A stretch of DNA of 64,000 nt from Lachnospiraceae bacterium (GTDB lineage Bacteria; Bacillota; Clostridia; Lachnospirales; Lachnospiraceae), in assembly GCA_022845895.1 (NCBI GenBank), contig AP025573.1, positions 422,001 through 486,000 of the forward strand, read 5' to 3'. The number at the start of each line of letters is the position of its first letter. Positions within the stretch are counted from its first letter, which is position 1. A program made the translations under genes and the position numbers. The notes under the pieces are model-generated. The model did no database searches. It saw only the letters and a list, made by a program, of their open reading frames with translations, and was not told the DNA's origin. Below, piece by piece: positions 9,739 through 17,560 of the stretch.

Positions 9739-10512
9739 ATGAAGCAGAAAATATTACAGGTACAGGGCCTGCGCAAGCATTTTGGAAAGCATGGCAGCAT
9801 GACAAAAGCACTTAACGGTATGACGTTCGACGTGTTGGAAGGTGAGTTTCTTGGCATCATGGGCAAGAGCGGTTCCGGCAAGACGACACTTCTGAACTGC
9901 ATCGCCACCGCCTTAAAGCCTACGGAAGGCAAGATTCTACTCAACGGCGAGGACATCGGCGTATTCGATGACAGCCGCCTTGCTGCATACAGAGGCAGCC
10001 GCATCGGGTATCTCTATCAGGACTTTGAACTGCTTGACAATCTGACCGGGCGGGAGAATATTATGCTTCCGCTGGCGATACACGGAAAAGAAGAGGGGGT
10101 AGAAGCAGACCGGTTCCAGGAACTTGTGGACTATCTGGAAATCAGGGAAGTGCTGGATAAGTTTCCGTCCCAGATGTCGGGAGGCGAGAAGCAGAGAGTG
10201 GCGGCAGCCAGGGCGCTCATACCAGATCCTGGCATCGTGCTCGCCGATGAACCTACCGGCGCGCTTGACACGGAAAATGCAAGAGCGCTTATGCAGAAGC
10301 TTAACGGGCTGAACCGTGAGTTCGGCCGTACTATCCTGATGGTTACCCATGATGCAGGGGCAGCCAGCTACTGTTCCCGCATTCTGTTTATGCAGGACGG
10401 GTACATTTTCCACGAATTGAGAAGAGAATTTCCGCAGGAATCCCAGAAGAACTATTATGAAAGAATTCTTGCAGCTATGGCACAGTTGGGAGGGAGCGCG
10501 GATGTTTTTTGA
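9739..10512 (+). CDS. Bce-type ABC transporter ATP-binding protein
   Basis: A 257-residue ATPase with Walker A (GKSGSGKTTLLN), signature (SGGEKQRVAAARAL), Walker B (IVLADEPTGALD) and the H-loop. It belongs to the MacB/BceA class that drives FtsX-like permeases and typically confers resistance to, and sensing of, cell-wall-active peptides. The start follows GGGAGG by about nine bases. It overlaps the permease gene and leads the four-gene operon of ATPase, permease, response regulator and kinase. Confidence 0.9.
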   Translation: MKQKILQVQGLRKHFGKHGSMTKALNGMTFDVLEGEFLGIMGKSGSGKTTLLNCIATALKPTEGKILLNGEDIGVFDDSRLAAYRGSRIGYLYQDFELLDNLTGRENIMLPLAIHGKEEGVEADRFQELVDYLEIREVLDKFPSQMSGGEKQRVAAARALIPDPGIVLADEPTGALDTENARALMQKLNGLNREFGRTILMVTHDAGAASYCSRILFMQDGYIFHELRREFPQESQKNYYERILAAMAQLGGSADVF

Positions 10513-12574
10513 TATGATAAGGAGAAACAGCAAGAGGAACCGCAAGGAAAACAGCATATTTTTCGGTTCTCTCGTGGCTGCGGTCGTATTATTCTACATG
10601 ATACTGTCACTGGAAGGCCAGAATGTGATACAGTTTTTGTACACGATGGAGAGCGATGCGGTGAACCGCCTACTCGGTCTGGTACCGGTATTGTATGCAT
10701 TTTCGCTGTTCCTCATCTTCTTCCTCGTTTACTTTGCGGGCAAGTACCAGTTGGAATGCAGGAACCGGGAATTTGGAATCTATCTGATGCTTGGGATGAA
10801 GCGAAGAAGACTCTTCGGCATACTGATGGCGGAGGATATGTGGAACAGTATGCTGGCATTGCTGGCCGGCCTGCCCCTATCAATCTTTCTCTCTGAGATG
10901 GTCAGCCTCATAACTTCCAGATTAGTGGGTCTTGGGATTCTCGGACATCAGCCTTCCTTTTCCCTGGGGGCAGTGTTGTGGACTGCCGTGGGCTTCTTCG
11001 GCGTAAAGATTCTCGCCTTCCTCATGTTGAGCAGAAAGATAGCAGGACAGGAAATCAGCAGTCTGATGGAAGAGGGGCAGGAAGAAAAGCAGAGCGTGAA
11101 GACTGGCCGGTATGCGGCGCTTCGGCTCCTGGCTGGGCTTTTACTCCTTCTTGCCGCTTATGGCATGGCAATTGCCGGGCTTGCTTGGAAGAACATATTT
11201 ATGATGGCGCCGACAGTAACCGCCGGAACAGTAGGGACATTCCTGCTCTTTTCCGGTCTGGGGAAGGGGCTTGAATCTTTTCTGAACAAGAGCCGCAGGA
11301 AAGGGCTCTCTACGTTTACGTACCGGCAGCTTCAGGAGAACGTATTCCTGAAGCACAGGTCCATGGCCGTATCTTCTCTTTTGATTCTGCTGGCCCTCGT
11401 ATGCTTTGCTTACGGCATTGCAGTCGGATGGGTGACGAAAGGTGACGAAGGCCATGCCGTGGACTTTACATTTACAGGGGAAGAGAGGCATATCCGGAGT
11501 GAGCTGGCCACACCGGAACTGAAAGATAAGCTCACGGGGCTGTCTGGTGTGAAAGTAAGCCTGTTGTATACCGAAGAGGAAACCCAAGGGTCAGAGCGCA
11601 AGGAGCATGTATTTGAGACGGCACAGCTGTCAGAAGCGGTCGGCAGGCTGAAGGATACGGAGGAAAAGCAGAAGTTCAACAATAATCTGCAGTATTTTAC
11701 CTCTCCGTATATAATCTCACTGTCGGGATATAACGATATTCGAAAGATGGCGGGTAAGGATGCGATTCATCTGAACGACAACGAGACAGCACTTTATTCT
11801 GACGCAGATTTTTCAGATGACAGATACAAAGAGACGGTAGAGGAAGTGTGCAGGATGGGTACGTATCTTGCGATAGACGGGGAACAGTACAGGGTATCAG
11901 GCACACTGTACACGGACAATTTTGTGGCGGACCGTCTCATGACGATTGACCTCGGGCTGATTGTCACGGACACAGTATTTGACCAGCTGTTTGATGAGGG
12001 GCAGACGAGCACATACTGGAATGCTTCTGTACAGAAAGAACTTGTGGAAGAAAAGGGCCTTCTCCAGGCGGTGATGCAGGTGAACAGCCTGCTGAAAAAG
12101 ACGGACCTGGAATATGAGACGTATCTGCAGGGTCTTGGGAGGCAGATGTTCTATAATGTGGCGTCCGCTTATGTAAGCCTGTATCTTGCTGCTATATTTC
12201 TCGTCATAGCCAATACGGTCATAAGCGTACAATATCTGATGCAGCAGAAAAAGAGCAGGAGGAGATACCGGATGCTTATGATGCTGGGCAGTGGAAGCAA
12301 GGAGGTCTGCCGTTCCTCGGACACGCAGATCAGATGGTACTTTGCGCTGACCGTAGTGACGGCGGCCATAAGCAGTATATTTGGAATCAGCTCGCTGTTT
12401 GGCGGCATACTCCCGTCGGGGCTTGGAAGCAGGACCGGCCAGATGTTTTGGACCGCGCTTCTGATGGCAGGCCTTCTCGGCATCGTAGAGTATGTGTATA
12501 TTACGGTAGTTATGCGGGCCGGAAGGCGCCATATTATTGAGATGATGCGCCCGCCAAATGAGCGGACGGATTGA
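10502..12574 (+). CDS. Bce-type ABC transporter permease (FtsX-like)
   Basis: A 690-residue membrane protein with about ten hydrophobic segments and a large soluble domain at about 320-540, the arrangement of BceB-type permeases in which that loop binds the peptide. FtsX-type motifs appear around both ends (LGMKRRRLFGIL; YRMLMMLGSGSKEV). The ATG at 10502 follows GGGAGG and overlaps the ATPase gene by 11 bp. With the downstream two-component pair it should form a flux-sensing detoxification module. The ligand cannot be told from sequence. Confidence 0.88.
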   Translation: MFFDMIRRNSKRNRKENSIFFGSLVAAVVLFYMILSLEGQNVIQFLYTMESDAVNRLLGLVPVLYAFSLFLIFFLVYFAGKYQLECRNREFGIYLMLGMKRRRLFGILMAEDMWNSMLALLAGLPLSIFLSEMVSLITSRLVGLGILGHQPSFSLGAVLWTAVGFFGVKILAFLMLSRKIAGQEISSLMEEGQEEKQSVKTGRYAALRLLAGLLLLLAAYGMAIAGLAWKNIFMMAPTVTAGTVGTFLLFSGLGKGLESFLNKSRRKGLSTFTYRQLQENVFLKHRSMAVSSLLILLALVCFAYGIAVGWVTKGDEGHAVDFTFTGEERHIRSELATPELKDKLTGLSGVKVSLLYTEEETQGSERKEHVFETAQLSEAVGRLKDTEEKQKFNNNLQYFTSPYIISLSGYNDIRKMAGKDAIHLNDNETALYSDADFSDDRYKETVEEVCRMGTYLAIDGEQYRVSGTLYTDNFVADRLMTIDLGLIVTDTVFDQLFDEGQTSTYWNASVQKELVEEKGLLQAVMQVNSLLKKTDLEYETYLQGLGRQMFYNVASAYVSLYLAAIFLVIANTVISVQYLMQQKKSRRRYRMLMMLGSGSKEVCRSSDTQIRWYFALTVVTAAISSIFGISSLFGGILPSGLGSRTGQMFWTALLMAGLLGIVEYVYITVVMRAGRRHIIEMMRPPNERTD

Positions 12575-12583
12575 GGGGAGCAG

Positions 12584-13270
12584 ATGAAAAAGATAGCGGT
12601 TGTAGAAGATGAAACATTTATGAGAGAAGAGCTGGAATGTATATTTCAGAAGGCAGGATATGAGGTAGTCTGCATTACGGATTTCGGCAGGGCGTCTGAG
12701 CTCATTCGCAGGCATGCGCCCCACCTTGTGCTGCTGGACTTGAACCTTCCGGGGAAAAGCGGGTTTGACATATGTATGGAACTAAAGGAACACGGCAGCA
12801 TTCCGGTGCTTGTACTGACATCCAGGAACCATCTGAACGATGAGGTGAGGGCGCTGCGCCTTGGAGCCGACGAGTATCTGACGAAGCCGTGCCGCAAGGA
12901 ACGCCTTCTCGCCAGGGCAGAGAATCTGCTGCGCCGGTATGAGGGGAGGGAACATATCATTCATCTTGGGGACCTGTCTCTGGACACGCACACGTATACG
13001 CTGTATGCATCCGGCTCGTCCATCCTGCTGCCGGAGAATCAGGGGAAGATTATGGAACAGCTTATGAACAGCACAAAGGCGGCGGCCACGAAGGAGCAGC
13101 TGAGCGAGACGCTTTGGGGAACGACGGAATACATCGATGAAAATGCTCTGCAGGTCAACATGACGAGACTTAAGAAGTCGCTTGCCCGTCTTTCTCTGGA
13201 AGGAAGGATAGAGACGGTGAGAGGCATAGGCTATCGGCTGGCAGGAAGGGAACCAGATGGAGAAGATTAG
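12584..13270 (+). CDS. OmpR-family response regulator of the Bce-type module
   Basis: 228 residues: a receiver domain with acceptor Asp52 (LLDLNLPGKSG) and the conserved lysine in TKPCRKE, followed by a winged-helix DNA-binding domain (about 130-222) ending in VRGIGYRL. It overlaps the histidine kinase gene by 14 bp and lies ten bases after the permease gene. Relatives activate their own ABC transporter operon. Confidence 0.93.
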   Translation: MKKIAVVEDETFMREELECIFQKAGYEVVCITDFGRASELIRRHAPHLVLLDLNLPGKSGFDICMELKEHGSIPVLVLTSRNHLNDEVRALRLGADEYLTKPCRKERLLARAENLLRRYEGREHIIHLGDLSLDTHTYTLYASGSSILLPENQGKIMEQLMNSTKAAATKEQLSETLWGTTEYIDENALQVNMTRLKKSLARLSLEGRIETVRGIGYRLAGREPDGED

Positions 13271-14279
13271 AAACATATGGGAAAGATGCATGGATTATAA
13301 GATATGGCTCGGGCTGCTTCTCATCTCGGATGCTATTTTCGGTCTCTTCCTCTGGCTGGCGGATATCCGGGCGTTCTGGGAATTGGCTGGGCTTATTCTC
13401 TTATTTTCTGTCCTTCTTTTTGGGGCAGCGGCCGTATGGACGTGCCGCAGGGAGAGCCGGTTTGAAGATGCAGTAACTGAATATCTGAACCGCCCGGATA
13501 AGGAGCAGGAAGAAGAGGCGATTAGCGCCCTGAGCGCGAGGGAACGCCGGGAAATCCGGCTGGCGGCAGAACTGCTGCGGGGAAAAGAGGAACGCTTGCG
13601 GGAACAGGCGGGTCATCTTGAGGGATATGAAGAATTCATCGAGTCGTGGGCGCATGAGATTAAGACGCCGCTCGCGCTTATGACGCTTCTCCTCGACAAC
13701 CGGAAGGGTGAGATAGAGCCGGATATTCATAAGCGGCTGGAGTATGCCAGGAACCAGATGCAGGGATATGTGGACCGGATATTGATATATGCAAGGCTGA
13801 AAGCGGTACACAAAGATTACCTGCTGGAAGAAGTGAGCGTCGCTGAGTGCATCGGCGAAGTGCTGTCAGAATATGAAATGCTCCTACATGAGGCCGGCTT
13901 CCGGGTTACGGCAGATGTCGCCGATGCGAAGGCGTATACGGACAGGAAAAGCTTCTGCTTTATTTTAAGCCAGATCGTAAGTAATTCCATCAAATATACA
14001 AGAAGGGATGTGGCATGTCCGGAGCTTGTCATAACAACCCGAAAGTCCGCTGCAGATAAGAAATTATTACTAATCTTGGAGGATAATGGAGCAGGGATAA
14101 GAGAAGGCGACCTGCCGTTTATCTTTGACAAAGGATTTTCCGGAGACGCCGGAGGCCAGAGGAAGAAGTCGAGCGGCATGGGGCTGTATCTTGCAGGACA
14201 GCTTGCAGACGAACTTAAGATTGGTATCGATGTGCAGTCATCCTATAAAAAAGGAACGCGATTTACATTGGCATTGTAA
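13257..14279 (+). CDS. Intramembrane-sensing histidine kinase, BceS type
   Basis: 340 residues with two N-terminal membrane helices (about 15-60) and almost no extracellular loop, so it cannot bind a ligand alone and should be driven by the adjacent permease. The H-box is SWAHEIKTP with His133. The ATPase part carries DNGAGI, FDKGFSG and SGMGLYLAGQ boxes. It is the last gene of the operon and is followed by the inverted repeat at 14318-14340. Confidence 0.92.
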   Translation: MEKIRNIWERCMDYKIWLGLLLISDAIFGLFLWLADIRAFWELAGLILLFSVLLFGAAAVWTCRRESRFEDAVTEYLNRPDKEQEEEAISALSARERREIRLAAELLRGKEERLREQAGHLEGYEEFIESWAHEIKTPLALMTLLLDNRKGEIEPDIHKRLEYARNQMQGYVDRILIYARLKAVHKDYLLEEVSVAECIGEVLSEYEMLLHEAGFRVTADVADAKAYTDRKSFCFILSQIVSNSIKYTRRDVACPELVITTRKSAADKKLLLILEDNGAGIREGDLPFIFDKGFSGDAGGQRKKSSGMGLYLAGQLADELKIGIDVQSSYKKGTRFTLAL

Positions 14280-14317
14280 CTTATATTACCAATATAACTC
14301 TCCTTTTTATGCAGATA

Positions 14318-14340
14318 CTAAAAGTGCAGCAAACTTTTAG
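14318..14340. terminator. Inverted repeat after the Bce-like operon
   Basis: Perfect 8-bp arms CTAAAAGT and ACTTTTAG with a 7-base loop lie 38 bases after the kinase stop and 39 bases before the spore-coat gene. No T-run follows, so it may be a weak terminator or an operator for the coat operon. Confidence 0.35.
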
Positions 14341-14378
14341 CTGGCAAGTATTTAGTATATACAGGAAAGGAGAAAATT

Positions 14379-14834
14379 ATGTCAAAAGAACATTTAGCAA
14401 TTGCCAATATACCGATGCAGGACTACGGTGAGATATATGATGATAAGAAAGCACTGTGCACCGGTACCATATTTGAAGCGCTGGATATGCCGTTTTTTGC
14501 GACGGACAGCGAGAAAGGCAATAAGAAAAGTGCCCTGTTCGGTACGGAAAAGAAGCTGCCGGAACAGGAAGAAAGAGAACAGCTCATGACACAGATAACG
14601 GAGGTCAGCTTCGTAATTGATGATCTGACACTATACCTTGACACCCATGGCGCTGAGGCTCAGGCGCTGAGCCTGTTTGAGCAGAAGCTTACGGAGAGGG
14701 AGACGCTGAAAAAACAGTTTGCAGAAAAGTTCTACCCGCTTACCCGTGAGTGCATTCCGTATTGTGGTAAGAAAGAGGACGGCAGATTCTGCTGGCAGAC
14801 TGGGCCGATGCCCTGGGAAGGAGCGTGCGTATAA
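14379..14834 (+). CDS. CotJA-CotJB fusion, spore coat protein
   Basis: 151 residues made of two coat proteins usually coded separately. Residues about 10-45 match CotJA (IPMQDYGEIYDDKKALCTGT, then IFEALDMPFF). Residues about 68-151 match CotJB (LMTQITEVSFVIDDLTLYLD ... WQTGPMPWEGAC). A charged linker joins them. The family is expressed in the mother cell during sporulation and assembles with CotJC in the coat. GGAAAGGAG precedes the start. Its stop overlaps the CotJC start (TAATG). Confidence 0.85.
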   Translation: MSKEHLAIANIPMQDYGEIYDDKKALCTGTIFEALDMPFFATDSEKGNKKSALFGTEKKLPEQEEREQLMTQITEVSFVIDDLTLYLDTHGAEAQALSLFEQKLTERETLKKQFAEKFYPLTRECIPYCGKKEDGRFCWQTGPMPWEGACV

Positions 14835-15451
14835 TGTGGCAGTATGAGAAGAGATTACAGTTTCCGGTTAAGATTACAAAGACATGCCCGAAGACGGCGC
14901 AGATGATCATAAGCCAGTACGGTGGTCCGGACGGGGAGTTGTCCGCTTCCATGAGATATCTGGCTCAGAGGTATACGATGCCGGTCAAGGCGGTCGGCGG
15001 CCTGTTGACAGATATCGGGACAGAAGAGCTGGCCCACATGGAGATTATCTGTGCCATGGTATACCAGCTGACGAAAGACCTTACGATTGAAGAGGCCAAA
15101 ACAGCAGGTTTTGACGCTTATTATATCGACCACACGACAGCGCTCTGGCCGCAGGCCGCAGCGTCTGTTCCATTTACGGCGCTGGAATTCCAGTCCAAGG
15201 GCGACGCAATAGCTGACCTGACCGAGGACCTGGCCGCAGAACAGAAAGCCAGGACCGTCTATGACAATCTGCTGCGCATGATAACGGACCCGGAAGTAAG
15301 AGAACCGCTTAAATTCCTGCGTACAAGGGAGATTGTCCACTTCCAGCGTTTCGGCGAGGCGCTGGAGAAGACGAAGGACGAGCTGGACAGCAATAATTTC
15401 TACTACTTCAACCCTGAATTTGACAAAGACAAATTCCACGGTAAGCTTTAG
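14834..15451 (+). CDS. cotJC: CotJC, spore coat protein of the manganese-catalase family
   Basis: 205 residues of ferritin-like fold related to manganese catalases. Metal-ligand-type Glu and His residues are seen in GTEELAHMEII and in REIVHFQRFGEAL. In spores it is a coat component and may break down peroxide. The ATG at 14834 overlaps the stop of the CotJA-CotJB gene; a GTG nine bases upstream is less likely because GGAAGGAG is better spaced for the ATG. Confidence 0.93.
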   Translation: MWQYEKRLQFPVKITKTCPKTAQMIISQYGGPDGELSASMRYLAQRYTMPVKAVGGLLTDIGTEELAHMEIICAMVYQLTKDLTIEEAKTAGFDAYYIDHTTALWPQAAASVPFTALEFQSKGDAIADLTEDLAAEQKARTVYDNLLRMITDPEVREPLKFLRTREIVHFQRFGEALEKTKDELDSNNFYYFNPEFDKDKFHGKL

Positions 15452-15682
15452 AAGGCCAGAACAGGTGTGAAGCGGTAAGTCTGCTCTTTTTCATGCATGT
15501 ATATTGCGTGTATGGAGGAGGGCAGCCTTATCCTTTTGTCTTCAAGCCAGTGAAATTATTGCAAGAAAAGTAGATGGGCAGTGTCTGCCTGGATTCGGCG
15601 GAAGAGAAAAACGGGCAATTACCGGATGAAGGATAATAATACGAAGTGTTTGGAAGATTTCAGAAAGATATATGTAGGCAAT

Positions 15683-15727
15683 AAGAACCGGAAGGAAAAG
15701 AGGTGTACATTCTGGTTCTTATTTTTT
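15683..15727 (+). terminator. Rho-independent terminator downstream of cotJC
   Basis: AAGAACC (15683-15689) pairs with GGTTCTT (15714-15720) and is followed by ATTTTTTT. It lies about 230 bases after the cotJC stop. I see no gene in the 288 bases 15452-15739 before the convergent ytaF gene. Confidence 0.65.
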
Positions 15728-15739
15728 TGGGCTTTGATG

Positions 15740-16321
15740 CTATAGCAGCATCTCGTACAGCCCGAGTACGATCAGTATCATGCCGGAGACCGGTCCGGCC
15801 CACCGTTTCAAAGCGCCCGATACTCCTATCCGGCCTATTTTATTACCGGCGTGCAGGAATACCATACAGATGAGTAAAGTGGCGATGGAGGTGGGGATGA
15901 GCTTCATCCCTGAGATGCTGGCGCCTATGCCCATTCCCATATTATTTACGGTGAGCGCGCAGGCGATGAGGATTGCTTCTTTCAGAGATATCGTCTTATC
16001 CGGCGGTTCTGCCTCCGGATTATCCCAGTCATCCGGCGGCAGCTTGCCCTGACGGTACTCTATTATGGATTTTACCGTATAATACAGGCCAAGGATGATG
16101 AGGACGACACAGCCGATTCTCTGGGTGACGCTGGCCGGAATGAATAAGGTGAGCTGCAGTCCCATATAGATGGAGAATATCGTTCCGGCAAATGTAATCA
16201 GGCTGATGACAATATTTTCAGCAAAGGGTACGCGCTCCTTTTTGATACCATAGGATATTCCGACGATCAGGGTGTCTATGTTGGCGGACAATGCAAACAG
16301 TATAGATGATATAAGGTGCAT
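15740..16321 (-). CDS. ytaF: YtaF/MntP-family sporulation membrane protein
   Basis: 193 residues with six hydrophobic segments. The repeated motif with small residues and aspartate or asparagine in the first and fourth helices (FALSANIDTLIVGISYG; ALTVNNMGMGIGASISG) is that of the MntP/YtaF group of manganese exporter-like proteins. The second ATG (16321) is chosen because AGGAG is eight bases away, against two for the ATG at 16327. Proximity to the Mn-catalase-like CotJC is suggestive, but substrate and role are inferred. Confidence 0.85.
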   Translation of the reverse strand: MHLISSILFALSANIDTLIVGISYGIKKERVPFAENIVISLITFAGTIFSIYMGLQLTLFIPASVTQRIGCVVLIILGLYYTVKSIIEYRQGKLPPDDWDNPEAEPPDKTISLKEAILIACALTVNNMGMGIGASISGMKLIPTSIATLLICMVFLHAGNKIGRIGVSGALKRWAGPVSGMILIVLGLYEMLL

Positions 16322-16435
16322 GGACATTGCTCCTGACTTTAGGTGTATACTCTTTTTACTAATATATTCAAAAGGGCGGCATATGGAACTGTCCCATGTC
16401 ATAGACTGTTAGGAATCCGTTATACAGGAGCATGT

Positions 16436-17482
16436 ATGCGTAAGTTTGTTATATCACCGAAGGGCATTGCCGCCGAGCTGCTTCTGATTGTCCTTGCCGC
16501 CGCGCTTCTATTTGGAAGGGCAAACGCGGAGAAGACGGCCGCCGTGGCAAATGAGAAGGAAGATGACTATATCAAATGGGTGGAGTTTAATGTATGTTAT
16601 GAGGCATTGGACAAAGCGTACCAGTATGATGTAGACACCTACGGTAAGGAACCACATCTGGACTGGGTAGAGCTGCTTTCATATCTCGGGGCAAAGTACG
16701 GGGGCGATTTTACAAGCTATAAGGCCAGTGACATGGATACGCTGGCAGAACAGCTGTCCCAGGACGGGACCGATATGGAAACACTCACGAAAGACATGCA
16801 GTATTATGAATATTACCATGAGGCTTATGAGTCCGTGCTCGGCGGCATGGTCGGAACGTTCAAGATCCAGGGGGAAGACGGGAAATATACAGAAACATAC
16901 GGACTGAAAGCCTTCCATCCTATCGCCAAAGGCTTCCCTTACGGTGATTATGATGATTTTGGAGTATCCAGGACCTATGGCTATAAGAGAAACCACCTGG
17001 GGCATGATATGATGGGGCAGGTGGGTACGCCGGTAGTGGCTGTGGAGTCCGGCTATGTGATGGAGCTCGGGTGGAACCAGTACGGCGGATGGCGTATAGG
17101 CGTAAGCAGCTTCGACAACAGGCGGTACTATTACTATGCTCATCTGCGCCAGGACTTCCCTTTTGCCAAATCGTTGAAAGAAGGCTCGGTCGTGCAGGCC
17201 GGAGATGTCATCGGCTATATGGGACGTACAGGATACAGTACGAAAGAGAATGTCAATAACATCGACACGTATCATCTGCATTTTGGCCTGCAGCTTATCT
17301 TTGACGAATCCCAGAGGGAAGGGAACAATGAGATATGGATAGACCCTTATCCGCTCGTCCGGTTCCTGTACAGAAACCAGTCGACGGCAAAACGGGATGA
17401 TGCCACGAAGGAGTGGCAGCGCATATATAATATCAAAGATCCGGCGGCAGAGAAATACATAAAAGACAGCCAAGACAAGTGA
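16436..17482 (+). CDS. M23-family peptidoglycan metallopeptidase, membrane anchored
   Basis: 348 residues: a short cytoplasmic start, one membrane helix (about 10-27), then an extracellular part. The C-terminal LytM domain (about 180-300) has zinc ligands in HLGHD (His187, Asp191) and YHLHFG (His280, His282), so it should be catalytically active on peptide cross-links. AGGAG is five bases before the ATG. It is divergent from ytaF with 114 bp between; a sporulation role, like other clostridial M23 proteins, is possible but not shown. Confidence 0.88.
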   Translation: MRKFVISPKGIAAELLLIVLAAALLFGRANAEKTAAVANEKEDDYIKWVEFNVCYEALDKAYQYDVDTYGKEPHLDWVELLSYLGAKYGGDFTSYKASDMDTLAEQLSQDGTDMETLTKDMQYYEYYHEAYESVLGGMVGTFKIQGEDGKYTETYGLKAFHPIAKGFPYGDYDDFGVSRTYGYKRNHLGHDMMGQVGTPVVAVESGYVMELGWNQYGGWRIGVSSFDNRRYYYYAHLRQDFPFAKSLKEGSVVQAGDVIGYMGRTGYSTKENVNNIDTYHLHFGLQLIFDESQREGNNEIWIDPYPLVRFLYRNQSTAKRDDATKEWQRIYNIKDPAAEKYIKDSQDK

Positions 17483-17560
17483 AAGATTACTTTTACAGCC
17501 AGCTGAAAGTAGAGTATAATAGCTATATCAGATTTGAAGGACAGGACAGGAGGCTGCAAA

